Source: BQJU01 sp965229635
Lineage (GTDB): Bacteria > Bacteroidota > Bacteroidia > Chitinophagales > Saprospiraceae
Assembly (NCBI GenBank): GCA_965229635.1
Contig: OZ245894.1
Span: forward strand, 6,076,001-6,140,000
DNA: 64,000 nt
Direction of reading: 5' to 3'
The position numbers were made by a program, and so were the translations under genes. This document shows, piece by piece, positions 16,663 through 25,753 of this stretch. The notes beneath the pieces were generated by a model, which was given only the letters and a program-made list of their open reading frames with translations, had not been told where the DNA came from and did not search any database. Every line of letters starts with the position of its first letter. Positions within the stretch are counted from its first letter, which is position 1.

Positions 16663-17972
16663 ATTCCTTTCGTTTTGCGAAAAGCAAAATAAGCACCGAC
16701 ACCCAGTCCCATCAGGATTAGTCCGGCAATGGCTTGTCCCGGACGCTGAATCAAGGTATTAATCACAAAGGCTCCGGAAACGCCCACAAAAATAAGCGGG
16801 ATCACCGGATATCCGAACGTCCGGTAGGGTCTATTTTGTTCGGGAAGCTTTTTTCTGAACACAAATACACTGGCTCCGGCCAATGTCATAAACACAATAT
16901 CCATAAACGTGACGTAGGTGATCAGGTTGGAAAAGGTGCCCCAAAACAGCAGCAGAATGATGGCCCACATCGCCTGTACCAGCATGGCATTGACTGGCGT
17001 CAAAAACTTCGGATGTACAAAAGAAAGGGATTTAAAAAAGATGCCGTCTTTCGCCATCGCAAAGTAAATTCTCGGTGCCGACATGGTATAAATGCCAATC
17101 GTTCCAAAAATGGAAATCGCAATGGCAATGGCCACCAATTTTCCGCCTGACGGCAGTAAGGTCGCAATCGCATCACCGGCAACCCGAGTGGTGCCGGCAA
17201 TTTCATCAAGCGGTAACAACATCATATAGGCCAGATTGACCAGGACATAAGTCAGGGTAACAATCACCGCTCCCAGTACCATTGCTCTCGGAACAGTTCG
17301 TTGTGCATCTACCGTCTCCCCGGCCAAATAGGAAGCATGATGCCAGCCACCAAAAGACCACAATACGCCAATCAAGCCCACCAACATCGCACTCAATAGA
17401 TTCTCCGGCACTTCACTGGTCAGTGAAAGATTGAGGTTGACATTCTCCGGATTGTAAAAGATAAAACCCGCTACGATGATCGCCACAATCGCCAGTAGTT
17501 TTAAACCCGTAAAGGTACTGGCAAACAGCTGACTGATCTGTACGCCCATGATATTTAGGCCGGTAAGCCCGGCAATGACGGCAATGGCCACAAAGACTTT
17601 CCCGGTCTGGTCCAAGGGCATAAAAAAGGTGAGGTATTCCGCCAGAGCAATGCCCAAAGCGGCCAGCGCTCCGGTATTGATCACCAACAAAATCACCCAG
17701 CCGTACAAAAAACCAACCCATTCACCGTAAGCTTCCCGCAGATATACATACACCCCACCCGACTGGGGAAACATGCCCCCCAATTCCGCAAAGGTCAAAG
17801 CCCCGGTCAAGGCAATCACGCCCCCCAGGCTCCATACTGCCAGGGCCCAGCCATGATGCGGTACCGCCTGCACAATCTCATACGGCGTTACAAAAATCCC
17901 GGAACCGATGCAGCTCCCCACCGCAATCATGGTCAACCCGTAAAGGGTCAGTTTCTTCTGTAATTGAGACAT
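16659..17972 (-). CDS. APC-superfamily amino acid permease
   Basis: A 437-residue inner-membrane transporter with about 12 TM helices. The first helix contains the unwound substrate-binding motif GSCIGSGIFVTP (17-28), a hallmark of the APC fold, followed by ELGGMFPQSGGVYVYLREAYG, given here as PQSGGVYVYLREAYG, typical of the LAT/serine-threonine exchanger group. Substrate is probably a neutral amino acid, but specificity cannot be read. It is upstream of and overlaps the M20 amidohydrolase, implying a shared pathway. Confidence 0.93.
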   Translation of the reverse strand: MSQLQKKLTLYGLTMIAVGSCIGSGIFVTPYEIVQAVPHHGWALAVWSLGGVIALTGALTFAELGGMFPQSGGVYVYLREAYGEWVGFLYGWVILLVINTGALAALGIALAEYLTFFMPLDQTGKVFVAIAVIAGLTGLNIMGVQISQLFASTFTGLKLLAIVAIIVAGFIFYNPENVNLNLSLTSEVPENLLSAMLVGLIGVLWSFGGWHHASYLAGETVDAQRTVPRAMVLGAVIVTLTYVLVNLAYMMLLPLDEIAGTTRVAGDAIATLLPSGGKLVAIAIAISIFGTIGIYTMSAPRIYFAMAKDGIFFKSLSFVHPKFLTPVNAMLVQAMWAIILLLFWGTFSNLITYVTFMDIVFMTLAGASVFVFRKKLPEQNRPYRTFGYPVIPLIFVGVSGAFVINTLIQRPGQAIAGLILMGLGVGAYFAFRKTKGI

Positions 17973-18010
17973 AAGTCGCTATTTGTCCGGTAAGATAGGG
18001 AAAAGTAGTA

Positions 18011-18115
18011 AACCCCAATTTCAATTGGTTCCCTGGTTGGGTGAAATTTATTTCATCCTAAAACCCCGTAACCGCCAATTTTAATTGGCGCCCCGATTCG
18101 GCGAAATAAATTTCA
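18011..18115. repeat. Two 45-nt structured repeat units, 60-nt period
   Basis: Units 18011-18055 and 18071-18115 align without gaps and differ at scattered positions. Each contains three short palindromes in the same order: CCAATTTCAATTGG / CGCCAATTTTAATTGGCG, then CCCTGGTTGGG / CCGATTCGG, then TGAAATTTATTTCA / GAAATAAATTTC. Several differences keep base pairing (for example the AT-rich arm TTTA/TAAA core), suggesting selection on structure or palindromy. They fill the gap between two minus-strand transporter genes. Confidence 0.7.
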
Positions 18116-18124
18116 CACAACCTG

Positions 18125-19558
18125 CTACGAAAAGAGCAGCGGAATCACGAACGCACTCAACAACGCGATCAACAAAATCGAAGCAATATTCAGAAAAAAA
18201 CCGGCCCGCACCATCTGCGAGACGGTGACATGGCCGCTCGCAAAAACGATAGCATTGGGAGGTGTTGACATCGGCAGCATGAAAGCACAACTGGCCGCCA
18301 GTGTCACGGGAATACACATCTGTACCGGGCTAATGCCCATACCCACGGCTACCCCGGCTACTACAGGCACAAAGACGGCTACCAGGGCCACATTCGACAT
18401 CACTTCGGTAAGAAAGAGAGAAACAGCCGTCAAGCCTAAAATGACGAGTAGTCCCACTCCCTGAAGCTCATTAAACTGGCTGCCAATCAAATCAATCAGG
18501 CCGGTATCTTTCAATGCGCCAGCCAGGCTTAAGCCACCGCCAAACAGCAAGAGAATTCCCCAGGGCAGGCGCTGCGTATCTTCCCAGCGGAGTAGGAAAT
18601 CTCCCTTTTTCGTATCCACGGGAACAATAAACAATATGATTGTTGCCAGCACGGCGATGAGATAATCACTCAGGTTAAGTCCAAATAAGTTATTGATCGG
18701 ACTGCGAAAAATCCAACAAAAAGCGGTTACCGCAAAAACGATCAGGGTGCGTTGCTCCCCGACCGAGGGACGCCCCAATTTTTTTAATTCCCGTTCGATT
18801 AATTCCCTGGCTCCGGGAAATTCTCCCAGGTTATTCCGATAGAGTACCCGCACCAGGAAAAAGTAGGTAAGCGTTAATAAAGTGGCAGCAAATGGCAACC
18901 CCATGATAAACCATTTGGCAAAGCTGATTTCGATGTCATAATTTTTGCGCAGTACCCCGGCAAAGACCACATTGGGTGGAGTGCCAATAATGGTGGCTGT
19001 ACCGCCAATGTTGGCCGCATAGGCAATGCCCAGCATCATGCTTAATGCAAAAAAGCGTACATTCTGGCGTGGCAAATGTGTATTGTCTTTGGTCAATAAA
19101 TCGATAACCGAAACAGCGATGGGCAGCATCATCACCGTGGTAGCAGTATTGCTGATCCACATGCTCAGAAAGGCCGTGGCCAACATAAAGCCGAGGATAA
19201 TGCCATTGGCATTGGTGCCGGTAATGCGAACGATACCCAGGGCAATGCGGCGGTGCAAATTCCAGCGCTCCATGGCCAGTGCCAGCATAAAGCCGCCCAT
19301 AAAGAGAAAGACAATCGGACTGGCGTAAGGAGCCGCGGCGGCTTCCATGGTTTTGACCTCCAGTAAGGGCAGTAAAACCATCGGCAACAAGGCCGTGACC
19401 GGCAGTGGGACGGCCTCAGTAATCCACCAGCAAAGCATAAATACAGCAACGGCTATAACCTTCCAGGCCGCTGGTTGCATCTCCTCCGGATGTGGCAGTT
19501 GCAGAATAGTCAGAAAAAGCAGCGGTCCCAGAATCAATCCAATGTATCGTAGTTTCAT
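18125..19558 (-). CDS. SLC13/DASS-family sodium:dicarboxylate or sulfate symporter
   Basis: A 477-residue inner-membrane secondary transporter. Paired SNT-type motifs mark the family: ISNTATTVMMLPIAVS in the first half and EVMSNVALVAVFVPVV in the second, with PPNAIVFASG near the C-terminus. About 11-12 hydrophobic segments are visible. Likely substrates are di- or tricarboxylates or sulfate taken up with sodium. Sequence alone does not separate these. It is separated from the downstream permease by the structured repeat and from the upstream lipoprotein by 59 bp. Confidence 0.93.
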   Translation of the reverse strand: MKLRYIGLILGPLLFLTILQLPHPEEMQPAAWKVIAVAVFMLCWWITEAVPLPVTALLPMVLLPLLEVKTMEAAAAPYASPIVFLFMGGFMLALAMERWNLHRRIALGIVRITGTNANGIILGFMLATAFLSMWISNTATTVMMLPIAVSVIDLLTKDNTHLPRQNVRFFALSMMLGIAYAANIGGTATIIGTPPNVVFAGVLRKNYDIEISFAKWFIMGLPFAATLLTLTYFFLVRVLYRNNLGEFPGARELIERELKKLGRPSVGEQRTLIVFAVTAFCWIFRSPINNLFGLNLSDYLIAVLATIILFIVPVDTKKGDFLLRWEDTQRLPWGILLLFGGGLSLAGALKDTGLIDLIGSQFNELQGVGLLVILGLTAVSLFLTEVMSNVALVAVFVPVVAGVAVGMGISPVQMCIPVTLAASCAFMLPMSTPPNAIVFASGHVTVSQMVRAGFFLNIASILLIALLSAFVIPLLFS

Positions 19559-19617
19559 TGTAACAGGCTTTAGGTCGTAGGTTTGGGGACTTAGGCACTC
19601 TACCTTACTCCATCAAC

Positions 19618-20949
19618 CTATTTCTTCATCTTGACATTCTCTACCACAAAGTCACCGACCTTTTGACCCTGAGCCACCCCATTGTCAATAGCCGGGCGGT
19701 AGTGAATACCGCCATAAAGACGGCTTACTGCGGCCTCTTCCGAAGCTTCGTAGAAGGAGTCAAACTCCCGCACGGTCAGGCCGTACTCCTCTTCAGTGTC
19801 GTCAACAAAATGGAAATTATCACCGTAAATCGAGGTCAAGGCAGTCGCCGCTGCACGGGAAATCACGCTGTGCCCACTGGTGTATTCAGGGAATGGCGGT
19901 GTTTGTAGAATGGGCTTCCACTCTTCATCGATATACTGATTGATGACCGTTTCCGGGCGAATCAGATTACTGCGGTATTTTTCGTCCCAGCAGCTGATAA
20001 AACCATCAGCAAGTGCAATTGACGTCAAAGTATAAGTTTGCACCGTCTTCATAAAATCAGCTCCTGATGACCTACCGGCAATCATGGCAATGCCAATCCA
20101 GTGACCACCGGGGGTGATCTTTTTGGTGGCATACATCACATGGCCAATGTGGTGGGAAACATAAGGATTACAATCCCAAAACTTGGCAATTTCCAGGCGT
20201 TCGTCCTTATCACTGGTTTGCATCGCCTGATACACCTCCATGGTCTCCTCATAAAACTGACTCTTAGGGTCAACATTGAAGGCAGTTGGGGGTGGTGGCA
20301 CAAACTGATTGGCTGAATCCAGCACAAAAGGGCGAATCATCTTCCAGTGTGGTTCGATGCCATCCATATAGTCTGGTGGCGTCGGTTGCCAACGCCACTT
20401 GCTGTCCGGATCAATGGTGTATTTCGGAGCCGTGCGGGTTTCCTTGTAGTTGTCTTCCCCTGACCATGCCTTGATATGGTCCGCCACAGCCTGTCCATAG
20501 GCCATAGAACGGTCATACACATCACCAGGCATTTTCAGGTCCTTAAACTCCTGATAAATCTGCTGCTGGAATGCTGCGATCGTATCCTCTGAAAAAATCA
20601 AAGCCCTCCCCATAGTCAGGTAGGCATGTACCGCTGCCAGTGGAAAACAGTACTCCTGATCCGCTTCCGGCCTGGGCACGTCTTTTAAGTCCGTCAATTG
20701 CCCCTCCAGGGTTTGATAATCGTCGTTTGCGTTGATCATCACCTCGTAGGCAGCAATGCTCGGATAAGCATAAATCCGACTGGCTACCGGTGGCGAAAAG
20801 ATATCGTGTACGATCACATCGGATAACTCCTTTACTGATCGGTGAAAGAATTCCGGATTTTGTGCCTCCTCCTGAAAGTTGGGATTCACTTCCTCACAGC
20901 TCATCATTGTTACACCCAGCAACAACAATAAAATCCCTTTGCGTATCAT
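19618..20949 (-). CDS. PAP2 / vanadium-haloperoxidase-like lipoprotein
   Basis: A 443-residue lipoprotein (GVTMMSC, lipid Cys18). The phosphate/vanadate-binding signature of the PAP2 superfamily is complete: K324-x6-R331-P, S358-G-H360 (PFPEYTSGHSV), and S409-R410-x5-H416-x5-D422 (SRLYGGIHYRPAID). The long helical N-terminal part resembles vanadium-dependent haloperoxidases rather than short lipid phosphatases. It could be a haloperoxidase or a phosphatase; the motifs are shared. It closes the SusCD/FG-GAP gene group, 71 bp after the giant ASPIC protein on the same strand. Confidence 0.9.
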   Translation of the reverse strand: MIRKGILLLLLGVTMMSCEEVNPNFQEEAQNPEFFHRSVKELSDVIVHDIFSPPVASRIYAYPSIAAYEVMINANDDYQTLEGQLTDLKDVPRPEADQEYCFPLAAVHAYLTMGRALIFSEDTIAAFQQQIYQEFKDLKMPGDVYDRSMAYGQAVADHIKAWSGEDNYKETRTAPKYTIDPDSKWRWQPTPPDYMDGIEPHWKMIRPFVLDSANQFVPPPPTAFNVDPKSQFYEETMEVYQAMQTSDKDERLEIAKFWDCNPYVSHHIGHVMYATKKITPGGHWIGIAMIAGRSSGADFMKTVQTYTLTSIALADGFISCWDEKYRSNLIRPETVINQYIDEEWKPILQTPPFPEYTSGHSVISRAAATALTSIYGDNFHFVDDTEEEYGLTVREFDSFYEASEEAAVSRLYGGIHYRPAIDNGVAQGQKVGDFVVENVKMKK

Positions 20950-21019
20950 AATATTTTGCTTGTTTTATTGATAAATATTCGGTCGGAAAACGATCTCGCA
21001 CCCGCCGATTGCTTACTTC

Positions 21020-24000
21020 CTACTTCATGGTCAATGAGGAATTCCTGACTGCTTTGATGACGACTACCGGCTCATCATTTTTCACCACCAGAATCAGTGG
21101 ATTTCCCTTTACAGAAACTGTTTTGATGGCCTGTACCTGCCCATCGACAGACAATTGACCAACGGACTGTACATCGAATTTCGCATTTGGCCCTACGGCC
21201 AATATGTGCCCATAACCCGCATCATAACGTCCCATTTCAATATTGCTATGATAAAAGTTTTCACCCAATAAGGCCTCCACCTCTCCGTCGCCGTCAAAAT
21301 CGCCCGTACAAGCTGTATTTAACGAAGTTAATTGCAGCGCACTGGGCAATTCATGGGCTGTAAAATTAAGCCCTTCTCCCGTATTTTCGTAATACATACT
21401 GGTGAGTGTTGTCACTTCATGAACCTTGGCTTCCGCCAATTTTTCCGCCCCGAATATATCCGTTAAATTGGCCGCGGCCATATCCTTGGCAAAGAGGTAT
21501 TTCTTTTTCAGTTCGGGCATCTGTCGGGTCAGCTCTTCGTAGTTGGCAAAGGGAATCTCCCTGCCAGCCAGGTGGTAGGTAAGGATTTGCTCAATTTGCC
21601 CATTATCGTCATAATCATTAACATACAACTTTAAAGGCTCATCGGCGGAAGGCCGGAAACGGGAATTTTTACCAAAATTACCTGCAAGCAAATCAACGTC
21701 ACCGTCCTGGTCAAAATCGTAGGGCAAGACAAAATTCCACCAACCTTTTTCAGGCCCAATTTCGCGTTTTTCGAAAGAGTCCCCATTATTGATAAAAACC
21801 TGTACCGGTGCCCATTCCACCGCCAGAATCAAGTCCTCATCACCATCCTGATCAATATCGTACCAAGTGCCATCTTTGACCAGACCAGCTTTACGCAATT
21901 CGGGAGCCACCTGGTCGGTAACGTCTTCAAACTGTCCATTGCCTTTGTTGACAAACAAATAAGACTCAGGGATCACTCCGTAATTCCACGGTACGGCTCG
22001 TCCGGGAAAGCAAAAGTCGACCAGCCCATCCTGATTAAAATCGGTAGCCAATACTGCGGCGGCGGTCATGTGGATATCTCCAAATAAGGACTTGTCAACG
22101 GTCAGGCCACCCTGCCCGTCATTAATGTAGGCCCGTTGTTTGAGCGGCTCGGCGTTGCCTTTGAATTCATTTCCACCACTGGCAATGACCAAATCGAGAT
22201 CGCCGTCATTTTCCAGATCGGCAAAGACCGCAGAAACATCCTCAAAGGTACTGTCGGCAATGATGCTCTGTGGGGTATTTTCATAAAATGTACCGTCCTT
22301 GCGCTGGTAATACAGCTGGCTACGCTTGTATTTGGAAGAACCAAAAAAGACATCCTCCAGACCATCTCCATTGACGTCTCCCACGGCTACAGCCGGTCCC
22401 TCGGCCGAGACCATGTGAGGAATCAACGCTTCCCGATTGAAGTCTACAAATGGATTTTCATCGTGATGATAGTCTAGTCCCACTTTATCAGTAACATCCA
22501 CAAAGTTGTAATCGGTTTGGATTCTAGGCCTAAAAGCCTGAAAGTCAAATTTAGGCAGGCCCGCTTTCCAGGTGATGGTTTGTTTTTGATTAAAAACGAC
22601 ATCCGCAAGTGACTGATAAGTGCCATCTGGCCAAACTAGTACTATGGAGTCTATGCCAGACACCGCACCCAGGCCCATATTAATGCCCAACTGGACACTC
22701 GACTGATATCCCTTGGCGGGAAATTGCTCCTCCACCAGGCGCTCCTCACCCTTGAATACGATCACTCTTGCGCCAATGGCATTTTTATTGCTGGCCGGAC
22801 CTTCCAGCTTCAAATCCAGATAGTTGCGATCAGCAACATCCTGATCCATGGCCAGATTTTGATACAAGAATGGCGCATCTTCAATATTGTTGACCACCAC
22901 ATCCAGGTCACCGTCATTATCCAGATCGGCATAGACAGCACCATTGCTGTAGCTGATTTTATTGTTCTTCACAAGACTTCCAATATTCTCAAAAGTCAGA
23001 TCACCCTTATTGCGGAAGAAAGTATTCGACAGCTTGATTTTGGGCATCATCTCAATAATCTTGAGGTCTTCCTCCTGCATGTAGTTGTTGTTGGACTTCC
23101 AATCCAGGTTTTCATCACTCATGCGGTATTTGATGTAATCAATATCGTTCATGCGGCGGGGAATGCCATTGGAGATGAAGATATCGCGCTGGCCGTCGTG
23201 ATCGAAGTCCATCAGCAAGGGTGCCCATGACCAGTCGGTTGCGTAAACACCACTAAACATCCCGATTTCACTGAAGGTGCCATCACCATTATTGAGCTGT
23301 AAGCTGTTTCTGGCATATTGATGATTGTAGCCATAGCCCAGCTTAAACTGGTAAATATTGTAACCATCTTCTCCCAGCGAGCTTTTCAGAATAAAGGGAT
23401 CAGAAGGCAACATATCCAGCGAAAAAATCTCGTTAAGGCCATCGTTGTTCATATCTGCTATGTCCACCCCCATCGAAAAGCGACTGGTGTGTTTCAATTG
23501 CTCGGTCAGTACCTCCTTAAAAGTGCCATCCTGTTGGTTAATGTAGAGGTAGTCATTTTCATGAAAATCATTACCAATGTAAATATCCGGCCATCCGTCG
23601 AGATTAATGTCGCTGGTGGCAATGCCCAATCCATAGCCGATGACTGTACTGATGATACCAGCCTCTTGGGTCACATCTACAAAATGACCATCATCGTTGC
23701 GAAACAACTTATCCCCAGAGGTCGGATGGACCTCTTCAAAGGTCTTCCGGCGCCCAAAAGTGCCATTTTGGTGCAGGGAATGATTGAGTTGGTACATATC
23801 CAGGTCGCCGTCCAGATCGTAATCAAAAAAGGCCGCCTGAGTGGAAAACCCCACAAAATCAAGCCCATAGTAGGCCGCCTGATCCTGATACACCGGTATG
23901 CCATCCTGAATGCCCTGGCAGACATAAAGCTGGTTGTGTCCCCGCATCTTAAGATAATCTCCCAATTGAGAGACGTAGATATCCAGCATGCCATCGTTGT

Positions 24001-24409
24001 TGATATCCACTACCGAGACGCCCGAGGTCCAGCCATTGAGCCCCGCTACTCCAGCCAATTCGGTCACTTCTTTAAATTTCAGGTTACCCTCATTCAGAAA
24101 CAAACTGTTGGGGCCCATATTGCTGGTAAAATACAGATCCTCCAGACCGTCGTTGTTGAAATCGCCTGCGGCAACCCCTCCACCGTTAAAAAAATACATG
24201 TAGTTAAACACATTGAAGTCGGTGGAATAAGTCAGTATATTTTCAAAATCCAGTCCAGTTTGTTCGGCAGTCAGTAATTCAAATTGTGGATCACCAGTTA
24301 CCTGGGTTTGGGTAGAGGCGCTATGGGTGTTTTCAGATACCGGTCCCTCATTACAAGCCATCAGGCCCGAAATGAGGAAGAAAACGGTGATATATTTTAG
24401 CTGTTTCAT
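21020..24409 (-). CDS. Giant FG-GAP/VCBS + ASPIC-UnbV (CRTAC1-type) lipoprotein A
   Basis: A 1129-residue surface or periplasmic lipoprotein; I choose the ATG giving MKQLKYITVFFLISGLMAC (lipid Cys19) over an upstream ATG at 24442. Two blocks of FG-GAP repeats with calcium-binding signatures (DFNNDGLEDLYF, DINNDGMLDIYV, DYDLDGDLDMY and many more) form predicted beta-propellers, separated by an ASPIC/UnbV domain at about residues 544-614 (IGARVIVFKG ... IDSIVLVWPDG). A second propeller block fills the C-terminal half. Probably binds a ligand or partner in a Ca-dependent way. Paralogous to the protein at 26945-30277. Confidence 0.93.
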   Translation of the reverse strand: MKQLKYITVFFLISGLMACNEGPVSENTHSASTQTQVTGDPQFELLTAEQTGLDFENILTYSTDFNVFNYMYFFNGGGVAAGDFNNDGLEDLYFTSNMGPNSLFLNEGNLKFKEVTELAGVAGLNGWTSGVSVVDINNDGMLDIYVSQLGDYLKMRGHNQLYVCQGIQDGIPVYQDQAAYYGLDFVGFSTQAAFFDYDLDGDLDMYQLNHSLHQNGTFGRRKTFEEVHPTSGDKLFRNDDGHFVDVTQEAGIISTVIGYGLGIATSDINLDGWPDIYIGNDFHENDYLYINQQDGTFKEVLTEQLKHTSRFSMGVDIADMNNDGLNEIFSLDMLPSDPFILKSSLGEDGYNIYQFKLGYGYNHQYARNSLQLNNGDGTFSEIGMFSGVYATDWSWAPLLMDFDHDGQRDIFISNGIPRRMNDIDYIKYRMSDENLDWKSNNNYMQEEDLKIIEMMPKIKLSNTFFRNKGDLTFENIGSLVKNNKISYSNGAVYADLDNDGDLDVVVNNIEDAPFLYQNLAMDQDVADRNYLDLKLEGPASNKNAIGARVIVFKGEERLVEEQFPAKGYQSSVQLGINMGLGAVSGIDSIVLVWPDGTYQSLADVVFNQKQTITWKAGLPKFDFQAFRPRIQTDYNFVDVTDKVGLDYHHDENPFVDFNREALIPHMVSAEGPAVAVGDVNGDGLEDVFFGSSKYKRSQLYYQRKDGTFYENTPQSIIADSTFEDVSAVFADLENDGDLDLVIASGGNEFKGNAEPLKQRAYINDGQGGLTVDKSLFGDIHMTAAAVLATDFNQDGLVDFCFPGRAVPWNYGVIPESYLFVNKGNGQFEDVTDQVAPELRKAGLVKDGTWYDIDQDGDEDLILAVEWAPVQVFINNGDSFEKREIGPEKGWWNFVLPYDFDQDGDVDLLAGNFGKNSRFRPSADEPLKLYVNDYDDNGQIEQILTYHLAGREIPFANYEELTRQMPELKKKYLFAKDMAAANLTDIFGAEKLAEAKVHEVTTLTSMYYENTGEGLNFTAHELPSALQLTSLNTACTGDFDGDGEVEALLGENFYHSNIEMGRYDAGYGHILAVGPNAKFDVQSVGQLSVDGQVQAIKTVSVKGNPLILVVKNDEPVVVIKAVRNSSLTMK

Positions 24410-24444
24410 ACACTTTGTTTTTTCGTTTCCTACCTTTTGCATTG

Positions 24445-25695
24445 CTAAAAGTAAGCACTTAATACAATTGACCCTCGATTGGTCAGCACTCTGGTTCCGG
24501 TGTCTCTGGTTTTGAAATAATCAATCTCATACGTGTATCTGGCTGAAAGTTCCAACTGCACCTTTTCAAATAATACTTTGGCTAGTCCCAACTCCATAAA
24601 AAAGCCGGGACTGAAGGCTTTATTGTTCATCATTCCCCCTGTAAGCTCCGGAAACTCCGGATCAAGTCCATCTGGAAAGGCAGGAACCGAGTATTGCCAG
24701 GAACCAAAATCATTGACCACCTCTCGATTAAAGTGAATCAAGACCGAAGCGCCGGCACTAATAAACGGGGCAAAATTTCGCTTTTTATTGTAAAAATGAT
24801 AGCTAAATGACAAGGGAATTTCGAGCGTGGAATACGTCAGTTTGATCGGCGCCCGATAATAGACTTCATAATAGGTTTGCCCAATGGGTAAGCCGATCTT
24901 GTGATCTACAGAATCGGGTTGAAAGATGGTTTTAGGCAAATAATTAATCCCCGCGTTGAGCGAAAAACTACTCGTAACGTTTAGCCGTAAGGTGACGCCA
25001 ATCCCTCCTGTAGTAAATGACTCATAATCCCCCTTGTAATGCCCCGTCAGCGTAGGATTGGCCGTTGATAAAAAAGCATTAACGCCAAATTTAAGCTTCA
25101 GCGGATTCAACTCCTGAGCAAAAACGTGGTAGGATTGGTTGGGATAAAGACATTCGTGGTAATCCGTCAACACTTTGAGCAGGCTGTTGCGGGTATACGG
25201 GATCGGTTTGTAGCTTTCATTACCACATTCGCCAAGATAAGTCTTAAAGAACCGTCGCGGTGATTGGCGGTTGATTCTCACGACTTCGGGCCGGTCATTC
25301 GTCTTGATAAAAAAGAGTTTGCCTTCCTCGCTGGAAAAGCCTTCGTAGAAGGTGAATTGTCCAACTAATTTAGGAACAATAAAAATCGTTTCGGTATTGT
25401 CAACATAAGTAACATCGGTGGTGGAGATGACAATTTCGGGATTGCCTTCAATAAAAACTTCGGTAACATCATTCGGAAATAGCTTTTTCAATGCGGCATC
25501 TCCATCATTATGATAAAAATGAATCACATTACTGGAAAGGTTAGCAAAGCTAAAACTTCCATATTGCTTCTTCCCTTCACTATCCAGATAATGGCCAGTA
25601 TTCATTCGCTCCGCTTGACCTATTGCGGTAGCAGTCCCTACTATAGGAAATAGCAAGGTGAATAACAATATTCTATTTACCAAAAACTGATTCAT
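24445..25695 (-). CDS. Outer-membrane beta-barrel-like protein, paralog 1
   Basis: A 416-residue exported protein. I start at MNQFLVNRILLFTLLFPIVG (signal peptide); the frame extends to 25821 but that would overlap the neighbouring gene's C-terminus. The N-terminal ~150 residues form a beta-rich domain with INRQSPxxFxxxYLGEC and a later Cys (HECLYPN), shared with the next gene. The C-terminal ~200 residues show alternating amphipathic strands and end in a barrel-like VLSAYF. Function unknown. It sits between two giant FG-GAP lipoproteins, suggesting a joint role at the outer membrane. Confidence 0.82.
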   Translation of the reverse strand: MNQFLVNRILLFTLLFPIVGTATAIGQAERMNTGHYLDSEGKKQYGSFSFANLSSNVIHFYHNDGDAALKKLFPNDVTEVFIEGNPEIVISTTDVTYVDNTETIFIVPKLVGQFTFYEGFSSEEGKLFFIKTNDRPEVVRINRQSPRRFFKTYLGECGNESYKPIPYTRNSLLKVLTDYHECLYPNQSYHVFAQELNPLKLKFGVNAFLSTANPTLTGHYKGDYESFTTGGIGVTLRLNVTSSFSLNAGINYLPKTIFQPDSVDHKIGLPIGQTYYEVYYRAPIKLTYSTLEIPLSFSYHFYNKKRNFAPFISAGASVLIHFNREVVNDFGSWQYSVPAFPDGLDPEFPELTGGMMNNKAFSPGFFMELGLAKVLFEKVQLELSARYTYEIDYFKTRDTGTRVLTNRGSIVLSAYF

Positions 25696-25753
25696 TCTCA
25701 CTCGTTTATTTACTCTTTCGAGGCACAGCTTCATTGTGGTATACATCTTGATC

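Noticed and set aside
19618..20949. Calling the PAP2 lipoprotein a definite vanadium haloperoxidase
   Set aside because: The K-x6-RP, SGH and SR-x5-H motifs are shared by acid phosphatases and haloperoxidases; sequence reading cannot separate them, so only a family-level call is made.
23318..24277. 319-codon plus-strand open frame opposite ASPIC lipoprotein A
   Set aside because: Mirror of the repetitive Asp/Gly/Asn-rich FG-GAP coding sequence on the minus strand; its composition (Ile/His/Val-rich, no domain) is that of an antisense shadow.
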